Assembly (NCBI GenBank): GCA_002914805.1
Contig: JXTB01000384.1
Coordinates: forward strand, 308,726-372,725
Direction: 5' to 3'
Source: Parasponia andersonii
Lineage: Eukaryota; Streptophyta; Magnoliopsida; Rosales; Cannabaceae
Length of the DNA stretch: 64,000 nt
Part shown: positions 13,307 to 24,671 of the stretch, in pieces
How positions within the stretch are numbered: position 1 is the first letter of the stretch
Layout: each line of letters starts with the position of its first letter
The notes under the pieces: model-generated
Told to the model about the DNA's origin: nothing
The model's input: the letters and a program-made list of their open reading frames with translations, nothing else
The model's database searches: none
Position numbers and translations under genes: made by a program

Positions 13307-13437
13307 TGAGAGAGAAACAGGGAGAGTGAGAAAGGAGGGGAGAGAGAAGAAAAGAAAATATCCGATTTTTTCTTTTTTTTTTTCTTTAAATTTTAGTCAA
13401 AAGACCCTTTTACCCTCTAAAAAAATGAGATTTTACA
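13307..13437 (-). repeat. Tekay-1 truncated second LTR (131 bp)
   Basis: Matches the outer end of the 8378-10261 LTR: GTGAGAGAGAAACAGGGAGA here, against GTGAGAGAGAAATAGGGAGA at 10132. The match continues through the T-run and 'AAAAGACCCTTTTACCCTCT' to TTTTACA. The inner 1.75 kb of this LTR is deleted. Confidence 0.85.
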
Positions 13438-14501
13438 CTGTGTAAGAATCTCCCATGAAATGCAAAAAGTATCCTTTCTGATCTATTGTAGGGACCAAAA
13501 GCATTTTATTGATGTATCTCTTGCTCTTTTTTTATCAATATCAAGAGGGCATTTTCCTGTAGTATCCATATAATCACCACTTCCAATTTTGATTTTTGTC
13601 TTATTTTTATTAGCACTGTAGAAAATACTTTCATCTTTGGTTTTGTGGTCACTGTAACCTTAGTTCAAATACAATGTGTCATTTTTTTCTTCCGTTGTAT
13701 CTTGGTAGACATAGAAGAGATTATTTCTCTGATTTTGTTACTTAAGAGAAATTAGCTTAATTGATGATTTTGTCTTAAACGACAAGATTTTTCTAGATGT
13801 CCAAATCTTTTACAATTGGCATCGTGATTTTCCTTTAAACTAACAGTTTTTCTTTGAAATGACCTTGTGCAAATGCCACGTGGAGAATACATGCTATTAT
13901 TATTAGTTTATTTATTTATTTTGTAATACTTATTTCAATAATTTTTATTTGATTTTCTCCTCTTTCTTTAGATTTCTAAGACTGCATATTGACTTTAAAT
14001 TAAAAGCATTTTCTGTATCATTTTCATTGCCCTTCTAATCTTTCATCATGAGCCTCCGAAGAGTCCATTAATTTTGTAGTAGTTGATTTATTTATGTGTC
14101 CACACTTCAACAACTGCAATAAAGGAATCATATTTTTTGTATAAGTACTTAAAATTTTACTTAAACTTTTTTTTTCTAGAATATCACCTCTATCAGGTTT
14201 TAATTGATTAACTACTTTATCTATTCTATAGTAGTAATTTTTAGCAATCTCAAAATCTTTCATTTTTAAATTTTTAAACTTCCTTCTCAAATTTTGAATT
14301 CTAGTAGCACAGATATTTTCATTGCCTTGGAACTCCTCTTGCAATTTATCTCATGTTGCTACCTTTAGCATTTTTTGCTCCTATGATCCTTGAAAAATAT
14401 TCGTCTACCAAGCCTAGTTGAAATGCTACCTTTAGCATTTTTTGCTCCTATGATCCGTGAAAAATATTCGTCTACCAAGCCTAGTTGAAGTGTTAGAAGG
14501 G
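13438..14501 (-). pseudogene. Copia gag C-terminal part, zinc knuckle, protease start
   Basis: The minus strand encodes the gag_2/UBN2-type region (14024-14344; LQEEFQGNENICATRIQNLR, LRRKFKNLKMKDFE). A zinc-knuckle remnant follows near 13800 (CKRFGHLEKSC, first Cys lost). Then the protease region begins at about 13600-13440, where the Asp-Ser-Gly core appears as a decayed IGSGDYMDTTGK stretch. The frame is broken by stops. The right edge (14501) continues directly into the gag N-terminus at 24410 once the hAT-like insertion is removed. Confidence 0.8.
14357..14490. repeat. 67-bp tandem direct repeat, two copies
   Basis: Copies at 14357-14423 and 14424-14490, each starting TGCTACCTTTAGCATTTTTT. 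They differ at two places by eye (CCTTG/CCGTG and the last base). They lie inside copia gag, where the second copy is extra coding sequence. The near identity contrasts with the decay around them, so the duplication is recent. Confidence 0.9.
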
Positions 14502-14878
14502 CTAGAAAACATGGATTAAAATATCACGACATTTGTCGAAATTATTGTGACTCTGTATTTTGAAGTGTCAATATTGATACTAAGTGGAAAGATATATTTT
14601 TCCGTTTATCTGTGAAATATCAATAAAATATTGACAATTAAGGATATATTGATATGAGTAAAATGTCGATAATAATGAATTAGTATTGAGATATTGACGG
14701 ATATTATAGGATAATATTGTCGATATTTTGAAATATCGACAAAAATGTCGATTTTTCGTTTTTAAAGTGTGTATTTTTTAGTAAGAAATGATAGTAAAAA
14801 AAATAAATAAATCATAGTTTTTTCTGCGAAATATGTTGATAGAGTTTTGGAACTAGTTTTATAATCCTTATAAAGGGT

Positions 14879-14883
14879 TAAGT
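14879..14883. repeat. Tekay-2 target site duplication, left
   Basis: TAAGT directly before the LTR, matching TAAGT at 23737-23741. A perfect 5-bp duplication shows this is a single intact insertion event. Confidence 0.95.
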
Positions 14884-15232
14884 TGTCACAACCCAAAACC
14901 CGGGCTAGTGGCAGAAAGGGAATTTCACAAAGGTGGGAAATTCTTTGATTTATTTGAAAAGTGTCAAAAGTTCTAGTTTTTATAAACACGGTCCATTTAA
15001 ATAAAATAATCGGAATTCCATCCCGTGAACCACTCCCAAAGTTTGTATACACCATCAAACATAGATTGAACAATTTCTTAAAAACGTGAAATTAAATACA
15101 AAACCCAGCATCATCATCATCCACCAAAAAGTCAAACACCAGAATGGCATACATAAGTTTGCAGACAAAATAGAAAGCAGTAATCTTGGTTCAATGCTAA
15201 CATAAAATCCAAATAGTCCAAAGACTACGACA

Positions 15233-15233
15233 N
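15233..15233. other. Ambiguous base (N) at an LTR deletion point
   Basis: The only N in the window. Aligned with the partner LTR, it replaces about 54 bp present near 22020-22073. It is probably an unresolved assembly gap rather than a single unknown base. Confidence 0.8.
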
Positions 15234-15285
15234 TCTTGATCACTAAGATCGCATTAGACACCACCTGAGGAGGAAGGTAGGGGGG

Positions 15286-15308
15286 GTGAGCATACAATGC
15301 CCAGTAGG
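15286..15308 (-). other. Conserved inverted motif in Tekay LTR
   Basis: GTGAGCAT..ATGCCCAGTAGG, an imperfect inverted repeat. Equivalents lie at 2390-2411, 8761-8784, 22122-22144, 35780-35800 and 52212-52233. In the sense direction it precedes a pyrimidine-rich CCTCAGGTGGT block. It lies downstream of the TATA box, so it is in transcribed R/U5. Function unknown. Confidence 0.5.
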
Positions 15309-16473
15309 AAAATAGTTACTTCGGGAAAAAACAGTTCAATGATGGGAATCTCCTGCATAGTTAGTTCAAATCCAAAATATATACACACATATATATATAT
15401 ATAATCCAAACCGGAAGCCAATATATATAAAACAGTGTAATCAAAACCATCAATCTACATGCACATGACACAAATCAACCTATACCCATGAGCTCACATC
15501 CTCTCATCTGTGGAAACCCAGGATGATGGCACTAAGTGTACCTAACAGCCTGCGTAATACCTAAGCCCATACCCGGAGGGGATACCCAGGTGTCACCAAC
15601 CAAACCTGGAGGGGCAACCGAATTGCCTACACCTGCCAAATGGGGAGGTAATCAGAAGTAACAAGATATCGCGCGAGTTTATGGACTTTCACCGATGGTG
15701 GGGCACGCAGTGCCATACTGTAAAACCCACGATGCTAACACGGTGCTCATATATGATCCTATGATACGTGCAATACAGAACTGAAGTATAAAAACTACTA
15801 TCCTCTAGTTTTTCAGTAAAACATGCATAATAGGGTTTTATAGAAAAACGGGCAACATAACTGCCCTATTTTTTGATATACCCAAAATAACCTGCACATA
15901 GCAAATTCCTAAAGCAGTACAGTATATATCATATAAACAGATTCCATCACATATAGTTCAAATCATTAAAAACACACTTGTTCTTATATGCTGCAGAAAA
16001 TAAGTTTTAACTCAAAAACGGTATAAAACGAAGTTAACTAAATCCCTACCTCAACAGAATAGCGACAACACACTATTGATGATCGCCCGGAGGGTCGGGA
16101 ACTAATTCCAAGCCCTCGATCGTCCTCTTGTGAAAAACCAACTTTATCACCGGAGCTTCAATTCCACAAACAGACCTCTTCACTGAATTTTTAGCACCCA
16201 AAATAGCTAGGTTAGACATATAACTTGTCCAATTCGGGTTCGGGCTCACACTGGACTGGTGGCACGCAAAACGAGACAAAATCTTGATCGTCCGATCTCG
16301 ATTTTCGTGCCGATGACCAAACCACATAATATGTATATCAAACTTCTCCATTTTATGAGTACATTCCAAAAATGTAGTCAAAAACACAATCCAACGGCCG
16401 GATCGAAAACTAAAACTCAAAAACTCAAAATACTCAAAAATGACAATTTTCGATCCGGACAGTATGGGGTTGA

Positions 16474-16485
16474 GATATATATACC
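16474..16485 (-). promoter_or_regulatory. LTR TATA box (3' LTR)
   Basis: GGTATATATATC on the minus strand, identical to 23327-23338 in the 5' LTR. It lies about 370 bp inside the LTR outer end, a normal U3 position for RNA polymerase II initiation. Confidence 0.6.
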
Positions 16486-16910
16486 TTGATGATCCTTGCG
16501 ACGATACGAATCCAACGGGACTGGTTTGGAGTTGAATGGACGCCGGAATCTTTGCTGGCGGCCAAAAATCCGAAATGGGTCAAAACAGCTTTTTTGGAGT
16601 TTTTCGATAAACCGGTGGCTGGCGGCAGCTGCTGATGACCGGTGGAGGTGCACGGCAACTCGGCGAGTCGACGCCGATCAGTGGGCAGCCCGGACGGTGG
16701 CGGGGTAGCGGCGTGGCTTCCTTTGACCGAGAGAGAGAGAGATCTGGGGGGGGGGAATGAAACGAGAGGGAGGAGAGAGAAGGGAAATATGTAATCTGAT
16801 TTTTTTTCTAGTCAAAAGACCATTTTGCCCTTTAAAAAAATGGATTTTTACATTCTCCCCTCCTTATAAGAATTTCGTCCCGAAATTCAAAATACAAGTC
16901 AAGGTTCACA

Positions 16911-19900
16911 TTACAATACAACTTCTAACTGAAAGTTAAACAAATGAGGGTACTTCTCGTATATCTCCGTCTCGAGTTCCCAAGTAGTCTCGTCCTCTTT
17001 GTGATGTTCCCAAAGCACCTTGACAAGTGGTATCTCTCTATTGCGAAGCACTTTCAACTCTCTAGCCAACAAGTGAACAGGCTGCTCTTCATAGGACACA
17101 TCCTCTTAGATCGGTACATGCACGTACTGAACAACAAGAGATGGGTCCGGCGTGTACTTCTTCAACATCGACACGTGAAACACATTATGCACGTGACCTA
17201 ACTGTGTAGGTAGATTCAAGCGATACGCCACTGGTCCAATTCTCTCTGTGATCTTAAAGGGACCAATATACCTCGGAGCAAGCTTACCCTTAACTCTAAA
17301 TCTTGTAACACCTCGCCTTGGAGTCACTTTCAAGAATATGGAATTACCAGTATCGAACTCTACCTCACGCCTCTTCGGGTCAGCATAACTCTTCTGGCGA
17401 CTCTGATTCTCTTTGAGTCTCTCTTGGATATCCTTGATCTTCTCAGTAGTCTCTTCAATCAGTTCAGGTCTGACAGTAACATACTCTTCTGGTTCTGCCC
17501 AACACAAAGGCAATCTACACGGCCTCCCATATAACACTTCATATGGAGCCACACCCTCACTGGTCTGGTAACTGTTATTATAAGCAAATTCCACCAAAGG
17601 AAGATGATCATCCCAGTTCCCACCAAAATCCAGTATGCAACAATGTAGCATGTCCTCAAGAATCTGAATGGTCCTTTCAGACTGACCGTCAATCTCAGGA
17701 TGGTGAGCTGTACTGATATCCAACTGCGTACTAAACACTTTCTGCAAGGCTCTCCAAAACTTAGAAGTGAACCTTAGATCTCTGTCAGATACTATGCTTG
17801 AAGGCACACCATGCAAGCGTATGATATTCTTCACATACAGTCTACTGAGCTTAGTAAGAGATTAGTCCATCCGGATCGGTATAAAGTGAGTATTCTTCGT
17901 TAACCGATCGACTATCACCTAAACTGCATCATTCTTCCTCAAGGTCTTTGGCAAATTAGTCACGAAGTCCACCATGATCTTGTCCCACTTCCACTCCGGA
18001 ATGGGTAATGGCTGAAGTAATCCAGCTGGTCTCTGGTGTTCAGCCTTGACTTGTTGATAAGTCAAACACTTAGTCACAAAAGTAGCTACATCCTTCTTCA
18101 TTCCTTTCCACCAATACTGCCATTTCAGGTCCCGATACATATTTGTACTACTAGGATATACTGCGAACCTTAATTTGTGAGCATTTGTTAGAATGGTTTC
18201 TCGAAGATTAGGGTCATTAACTACAACCAACTTCCCACTGAAAAGCAAAAACCCTTCTCTATTAGTGCTCCAACCATCTAACTGTTCAATATTTTGAAGT
18301 CAGTTCCAGGTTGTTCTCAACTCCCTGTCTTGCCACTGACTCTGCTGGATAGTCTGGAAAAGAGATGATGAAATCACAATGTTGCTCAGGTAAGCAACAC
18401 CTTCATTCTCGAAGTACTGGAAGTTGTAATCACCAATCGCAACTGAGTTTTTTCAATCTTCAAACACCAGTGTAGCTAGTGCACCACGAGGCTTCCTACT
18501 CAGTGCATCGACTACAACATTGGCCTTACCAGGATGGTACTGTAGATCAAAGTCATAATCCTCCATATACTCAACCCATCTTCGCTGTCTCAAGTTCAAA
18601 TCCTTCTGGGTAAAGAGATACTTCAAACTTTTATGAACAGAGAATATGTCGAACTTCACACCATACAAGTAACATCGCCAAATTTTCAAGGCAAAGATCA
18701 CTGCTGCAAGTTCCAGATCGTGGGATAGTTCCTTTCATGTGGCTTCAACTGACGAGAAATATAAGCCACAACTCGACCATTCTGCATCAAGACACATCCC
18801 AAACCCGTCTTTGAAGCATCAGTATCATAAGGTTCGTTACTGTCAGGAATAGTAAGAATAGGTGCAGTGATTAAAATCTGCTTCAATCTAACAAAAGCTT
18901 CTTCACTTTTGTGATCCCAAACAAACTTGACGTCTTTCCTGGTCAACTTCATCAAAGGCAAAGTAACTCTCGAGAAATCTTATACAAAACGATAGTAGTA
19001 GCCTGCCAATCCAAGGAAACTATGTACCTCTGTCACATTTCTCGGTCTTTCCCACTCCAGAATAGTTTCAATCTTAGCAAGATCGACTGAAATACCTCTG
19101 TGAGAAATCACATGACCCAAGAACTTCACTTCTGGCATCCAAAAGTCACACTTTGATTTCTTGGCGTATAACTGATGATCTCTCAAGGTCTTGAGTACTA
19201 TCCCCAGATGTTCGGCATGCTCTTCTCGAGTCTTGGAATTCACCAGGATATCGTCAACGAACACAACTACAAAACGATCCAAAAACGGCCAAAAAATCCG
19301 ATTCATGAGATCCATAAAAGCTGTGGGTGCATTCGTTAAATGAAATGGCATCACCAGAAACTCAAAATGATCATATCGGGTTCTGAATGCTGTCTTCAGT
19401 ATATCATCCTCCCTTATCTTCAACTGATGATAACCAGATCTCAAATCAATCTTAGAGAAGAATCTTAAACCACCGAGTTAATCAAACAACTCATCTATCC
19501 TTGGCAAAGGATACTTGTTCTTCACTGTCAACTGGTTCAACTTCCGGTAATCCACACAAAGTCTCAACGAACCATCAGCTTTCTTCGCAAACAAAACAGG
19601 AGCACCCCAAAGAGAAGTGCTACTGCGAATAAAGCCCTTGGAAAGTAGATCATCCAACTGTTCTCTTAATTCTTCCATCTCAGCAGGTGCCATGTGATAG
19701 GCTGGAATAGAAACTGGCTGAGCTCCAGGAACTAGTTTAATACAGAACTCGATCTCCCTATCAGGTGGTAACCCCGGTAAGTCTTCAGGAAATACCTCTG
19801 AATACTCACACACCACTGGAATCCATAGGTCTTGATCGTCTATCCTCACCTTACCATCCGTGGCAAACAAGTTCCTATAACACTCAAGTTTCTTCCTTCC

Positions 19901-20377
19901 ATCCATGCACGCTTTCAGAACAGGACTAGGCTTTAACAGACTCATCCCAGCCTGATAGACAATAGGATGTCCATCACTAGGAAAAAGAGTCACCCGCTTC
20001 TTATGACAGTCCACAACGGCTTGATACTTCGACACCCAATCCATACTGAGTATCACATCATACTGTCTCATTGGCAACACAATCAAATCAGCAAGAAGCT
20101 TCCTATCACCAATCATAACCCGACAAGACTTACACACACTAGACACATCAGCCATTCCTCCCAAAGGTGTACCCAATGACAATACATAATCCAAATCAGA
20201 AAATTTCAACCTCAACAGTTGAGCAAACAATAATGATATGAATGAATGGGATGCACCAGTATCAAACAAAACATGTGCCCAAGAGTGTGAAAGAAGGATC
20301 ATACAGTTAACAACACCTCGGCCGGTGCAATCTTGAGTGTCGTCTGCTCCAGTAAAAGTATAGGCTTGGCAAGTCAC
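16911..20377 (-). pseudogene. Tekay-2 pol: protease, RT, RNase H, integrase, chromodomain
   Basis: From 20377 down on the minus strand: aspartic protease ([11 protein letters not shown]), then RT ([20 protein letters not shown]; active site VFVDDIL). RNase H follows ([20 protein letters not shown]), then the HHCC integrase domain and core ([12 protein letters not shown]), a GPF motif ([18 protein letters not shown]), and a chromodomain tail (VLWEHHKEDETTWELETE, 16911-17099). Breaks are stops at 19478, 18980, 18453, 17919 and 17106, and a 4-bp loss near 18718 that shifts the frame between NYPT and the RNase H continuation. Nearly all other motifs are intact. The enzyme set would reverse-transcribe and integrate the element, and the chromodomain would steer it to marked chromatin. 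Confidence 0.9.
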
Positions 20378-21532
20378 CTTTCCTTTCTCTTTGTTGCCTC
20401 TTCCTTGGCCAGGACGGCTACTGCTGGATCCTGGACCACTACTGCCATATCCACGCCCACCCTGACTCCCTGAGGCCTGAGGAGTCTGAAAGTTCTGAGT
20501 AAAACCCTAAGGGCGGTACTGATGCTGATAAGACTGAGGGGAACTAAAAGCCTACGAAGCACCCTGTGGCTGTTGCGGCCTTGCCTGAGTGCTCTGATAA
20601 AAAGCAGAACCTGACTGGCTCCTCTGCGGTCCTCCCTAAGAAAGAGGAGATTTCTGCAGACGGTTGAGACACTCCTTCTTCTGATGACCCTGCTGGCCAT
20701 AAACAAAACATCCTCCATATGGACTATCTCTGCCACCCCCAGAAGAACCACTACTATTTGAGCTCCCACTGCTCGGAGTACCCTGGGTTGACCACTGCCT
20801 CTGGTTCCTTCTAGTGGGTTTCCTATCATTTCCTCTCCGTTGGTTCCTCTTGGAATCCAAACTTTCTTCAATGGTCTCTGCCCGCTGGGCAGCCACTGCA
20901 ATCTCAGGAAGAGTATGGAAAGTCTGAGTGCCGATCCTGTTGAAAATATTCCGATTCAGACAACTCCTGAACTTAGCAATTCGGTACTTCTCACTCATGC
21001 CTTGTCGAAGAGCAACACTTGCCAACTCAGTAAACTCTATCAGGTACTCATTCACCGTTCTGTTACCTTGGGTCAATGTCTCAAATCGGTTTACAACTTC
21101 ATCCTATTGATCCTCATTGGCATACTGAGCCTTAAAAATCCGTCCAAAGTCTTCCAAAGTCAAGCTCACTACATCTTGCATCCATTCCACTGTTTCCCAC
21201 CAACGAATGGCACTCCCCATCAAACGGGTAACAGCAAACACAGCCCAAAACTCAACCGGAGTACTAAGGGCTTGAAAGTACCTCTCTATCTCACGCAACC
21301 AAGCAATTGCCGTGAAAGCTTCTAGTCTATCATCAAACTGCCCTGGCTAAAGATGCATGAATCGTTGAAGGTTATCAGCTTGATCCAACTGACGTTCCGT
21401 CGGAGTTGGAGGCTGATAGTCTGGATTACTCATCTAGATGAATGCTTGCTGCATTGCCTCGATCAGATGAGTGAAATCCAGATGAGGAGGTTCGGCATCC
21501 GGCTGGTGCCTCAGAACTCTTCTAGGAAGCAT
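20375..21532 (-). pseudogene. Tekay-2 gag
   Basis: The start ATG is at 21532 (MLPRRVLRHQPDAEPPHLDF). The retrotrans_gag core is at 20636-21325 (WWETVEWMQDVV, EYLIEFTELA, AAQRAETIEESL). A zinc-knuckle-like GGCFVYGQQGHQKKEC has its first Cys altered in spacing (CxxC became CFVYG). A Gly/Ser/Gln-rich tail then runs without a stop codon boundary into protease, so gag-pol was one frame. In-frame stops are at about 21467, 21350 and 21104. The product would coat element RNA in virus-like particles. Confidence 0.85.
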
Positions 21533-21646
21533 CCTTAAAAGTCTGAAACAATATGCCAAACTGTTAGTGCGATAATGATGCATGCTTGTCATAAAAACAA
21601 CTTCAATCTAGTTTAATGGTGATATGTCCGAGCAGTTAAACTCAAA

Positions 21647-21658
21647 GCTCTGATACCA
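21647..21658 (-). other. Tekay-2 tRNA-iMet primer-binding site
   Basis: GCTCTGATACCA on the plus strand (TGGTATCAGAGC on the element strand), 8 nt inside the 5' LTR. It is a perfect match to the 3' end of plant initiator tRNA-Met used by many gypsy and copia elements. Confidence 0.92.
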
Positions 21659-21666
21659 AAAATTTC

Positions 21667-23736
21667 TGTCACAACCCAAAACCCGGGCTAGTGGCAGAAA
21701 GGGAATTTCACAAAGGTGGGAAATTCCTTGATTTATTTGAAAAGTGCCAAAAGTTCTAGTTTTTATAAACACGGTCCATTTAAATAAAATAATTAGAATT
21801 CCATCCCGTGAACCACTCCCACAGTTCGTATACACCATCAAACATAGATTGAACAATTTCTTAAAAACGTGAAATTAAATACAAAACCCAGCATCATCAT
21901 CATCTACCAAAAAATCAAACACCAGAATGGCATACATAAGCTTGCAGGCAAAATAGAATGCAGTAATCTTGGTTCAATGCTAACACAAAATCCAAATAGT
22001 CCAAAGACTACAACAACAACTCCTAGCATTACTAAGAGACGAACTGCAATCAGGATGACATCTTACTCCTCTTGATCACCAAGATCGCACTGGACACCAC
22101 CTGAGGAGGAAGGTAGGGGAGGTGAGCATACAATGCCCAGTAGGAAAATAGTTACCTCGGGGAAAAATAGTTCAATGATGGGAATCTCCTGCATGGTTAG
22201 TTCAAATCCAAAATATACACACACACATATATATATAATCCAAACCAGGAGCCAATATATATAAAATAGTGTAATCAAAACCATCAATCCATATGCACAT
22301 GACACAAATCAACCTATACCCATGAGCTCACATCTTCTCATCTATGAAAACCCAGGATGATGGCACTAAGTGTACCTAACAGCCTGCCTAATACCTAAGC
22401 CCATACCCGGAGGGACACCCATGTGTCGCCTACCAAACCTGGAGGGGTAACCGAATTGCCTACACCTGCCAAATGGGGAGGTAATAAGAAGTAACAAGAC
22501 CTCGCGCGAGTTTACGGACTTTCACCGATGGTGGGGCACGTAGCGCCACACTGTAAAACCCACGATGCTAACACGGTGCTCATGTATGATCCTATGATAC
22601 GTGCAATACAGAACTGAAGTGTAAAAACTACTGTCCTTTGGTTTTTCAGTAAAACATGCATAATATGGTTTTATAGAAAAACGGGCAACATAACAGCCCT
22701 ATTTTTTGATATACCCAAAATAACCTGCGCACAGCAAATTCCCAGAGCAGTACAGTATATATCGTATAACCAAATTCCATCACATATAGTTCAAATCATT
22801 AAAAACACACTTGTTCTTATATGCAGCAGAAAATAAGTTTTAACTCAAAAACGGTATAAAACGAAGGTAACTAAACCCCTACCTCAACAGAATAGTGACA
22901 CCACGCTATTGAGTCCTTAAGGTGTCGTTGACGATCGCCCGGCGGGTCGGGAACCAATTCCAAGCCCTCGATCGTCCTCTTGGGAAAAACCAACTTTCTC
23001 ACCGGAGCTTCAATTCCACAAACGGACTTCTTCACTGAATTCCTAGTACCCAAAATAGCTAGGTTAGACATATAACTTGTCCAATTCGGGTCCAGGCCCA
23101 CACCGGACCGGTGGCACGCAAAACAAGATAAAATCTCGACCATCCGATCTCAATTTTCGTGCCGATCATCAAACCACATAATATATATATCAAACTTCTC
23201 TATTTTCCGAGTACATTCGAAAAATGTAGTCAAAAACACAATCTAACGGCCGGACCGAAAAATAAAATTCTAAATACTCAAAATACTCAAAAATGGCAAT
23301 TTTTGATTTGGACAGTATGGGGTTGAGATATATATACCTTGATGATCTTTGCGACGATACGAATCCAACGGGACTGGTTTGAAGTCGAATGGATGCCGGA
23401 ATCTTCGCCGGCGGCCAAAAATCCGAAATGGGTCAAAACGGCTTTTATGGAGTTTTCCGGCGAACCGGTGGCCAGCGGCAGCTGCTGATAACTGGCGGAG
23501 GTGCACAGCAACTCGGTGAGTCGACGCCGGTCTGTTGGCGGCCCGGACGGTGGCGGGGCGGCGGCGTGGCTTCCTTTGGCCGAGAGAGAGAGAGACTAGG
23601 GAGAGAAAGAGAGAGAGAGAGGGATCTGGGGGGGGGGGAATGAAACGAGAGGGAGGAGAGAGAAGGGAAACATGTAATCTGATTTTTTTTTCTGGTCAAA
23701 AGACTATTTTGTCCTTTAAAAAAATGGGTTTTTACA
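21667..23736 (-). repeat. Tekay-2 5' LTR
   Basis: 2070 bp, TGTCAC...TTTTACA. The pair partner is 14884-16852. It contains the TATA box at 23327-23338 (GGTATATATATC) and a GA-rich U3 (23581-23665). It also holds (AC)n(AT)n near 22215, where the two LTRs differ in repeat length. Apparent ORFs in this GC- and GA-rich U3 are not genes. Confidence 0.93.
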
Positions 23737-23741
23737 TAAGT
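23737..23741. repeat. Tekay-2 target site duplication, right
   Basis: TAAGT immediately after the LTR, identical to the left copy. Confidence 0.95.
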
Positions 23742-24409
23742 TATTTGGCTCGGAGATATTTATTCAGTGTCATCATCAAATTAATATTGATATGTAACCA
23801 TCAAAATTTTTTATCAAGTTGAATAAATTCAAATTATCCAATTTATGGGTCCACTATTAGAAGAGATCAATCAACTTACATATAGCATATAGATAACTAT
23901 CTTTAGGACTACTCAGATAGAATAACTTGATAAGGATATTGTTTGGACCAAGACATAAATTTCTCTTTTTGATTTTCAACCTCATAGAAGCTCATTTTAG
24001 TATTAAATGAATTCATTGAACTGTTCTATATATTATCATTTATTTTTATTTAATTTTAATATAATTTAGTACTAGTTATAATTTTTAAGATATTGATATG
24101 AAATATATTAAATAAAATAATGTGTTATGTAATTCTAATTTTAAACTTTTTCTATAAAATTAAATTTGATTATTTTTCTACTACATATGTATTTTTTATT
24201 ATTTTATATATTATAAATAGAAATTTAAAAAAAAGTAGTATAATTTATGCAATATCACTTGTTTTAGTATTTCCTAGAGTTTTTCTTGAAAATTTGTGTT
24301 TTAAAGTAAATTTCAGTAATTTTTCGGAATATTTCTGACATTGATATTGTTATCAATATTATCCATAAAACTAAACATCGGTATCAATATTTTAATTCTT
24401 GCTAGAGAA

Positions 24410-24609
24410 TTCTTATGTTAATTCTCCTTTAGCTCTTTCTTTTGTGTTGTATTTAGAGTAGAAATGTCTTCAAGGATAATAAATCCTTTATTAGTGACAT
24501 CTCATATATCTCGAGCACAAAAATAGTTCTTCATTTTGACAAACTAAAATTCATAATTTTAATTGAGGAAGATTATAACTAAAATTGATGTCCGGAATAT
24601 GTCGGCCAT
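24410..24609 (-). pseudogene. Copia gag N-terminal part
   Basis: A minus-strand ATG at 24609 opens MADIFRTSILV, followed by a decayed NYEF..VKMKNYF and then EDISTLNTTQKKELKEN. These are in the order expected for a copia gag start. Homology runs into the hAT-like element target at 24409 and continues at 14501. In-frame stops are present. Confidence 0.7.
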
Positions 24610-24657
24610 AACTATAGCTTAAAATAAGCTTTTGCTTAGTGTTAATTATCGAACAAC

Positions 24658-24669
24658 GCTTTGGTACCA
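24658..24669 (-). other. Copia primer-binding site, decayed
   Basis: GCTTTGGTACCA, three mismatches from GCTCTGATACCA. It lies 49 nt upstream of the gag ATG in element orientation and just before a TGTGG that could open the LTR. Confidence 0.5.
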
Positions 24670-24671
24670 CT

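Larger units (their letters stand above)
8378..13437 (-). mobile_element. Tekay-1: gypsy chromovirus, internally deleted
   Basis: It starts TGTCAC at 8378 and ends TTTTACA at 13437. The flanks are CTATG (8373-8377) and CTGTG (13438-13442), a 4/5 target duplication. Inside are one full LTR (8378-10261), the pol part from RT to the chromodomain, then an abrupt switch at about 13306 from the protease-RT linker to the last 131 bp of the second LTR. Gag, protease, primer site and most of the 5' LTR are therefore deleted. Removing the element joins two pieces of copia pol. Confidence 0.85.
14884..16852 (-). repeat. Tekay-2 3' LTR
   Basis: 1969 bp, starting TGTCACAACCCAAAACCCGG and ending TTTTTACA. 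It is followed by TTCTCCCCTCCTTA (16853-16866), the complement of the polypurine tract. Relative to the other LTR it is about 100 bp shorter: about 54 bp are missing at the N (15233), about 18 bp near 16076, and about 27 bp of GA repeat near 16740. Confidence 0.93.
14884..23736 (-). mobile_element. Tekay-2: complete gypsy chromovirus
   Basis: 8853 bp with two LTRs, primer site, gag, protease, RT, RNase H, integrase, chromodomain and polypurine tract, flanked by perfect TAAGT duplications. The order is typical of Ty3/gypsy (integrase after RT). The LTRs differ by about six substitutions in the first 175 bp by eye, so it is a moderately young insertion. The reading frame has several stops and one frameshift, so it cannot make its own polyprotein. 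Confidence 0.93.
14510..24401. mobile_element. Non-autonomous hAT-like element, split by Tekay-2
   Basis: Without Tekay-2 the element is about 1.03 kb (14510-14883 plus 23742-24401). Its ends are inverted: CATGGATTAAAATAT at the left, and CAAGAATTAAAATAT on the minus strand at the right. The flanks are CTAGAAAA (14502-14509) and CTAGAGAA (24402-24409), a 7/8 duplication, as expected for hAT. The interior is AT-rich, full of TATCGA/ATATTGATAT words, and has no transposase ORF. Precise removal rejoins the copia gag frame (NSLA followed by LLTLQLGLVDEYF). Confidence 0.75.

Noticed and set aside
16073..16708. Overlapping ORFs on both strands in the GC-richer LTR part
   Set aside because: They lie in the U3 of the Tekay-2 LTR and recur in the partner LTR (22871-23699) with frameshifting indels, so they are not conserved proteins.
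23445..23822. Arg/Glu- or Ser/Leu-rich ORFs over GAGAGA repeats
   Set aside because: They come from the LTR GA repeat, whose length differs between the two LTRs.
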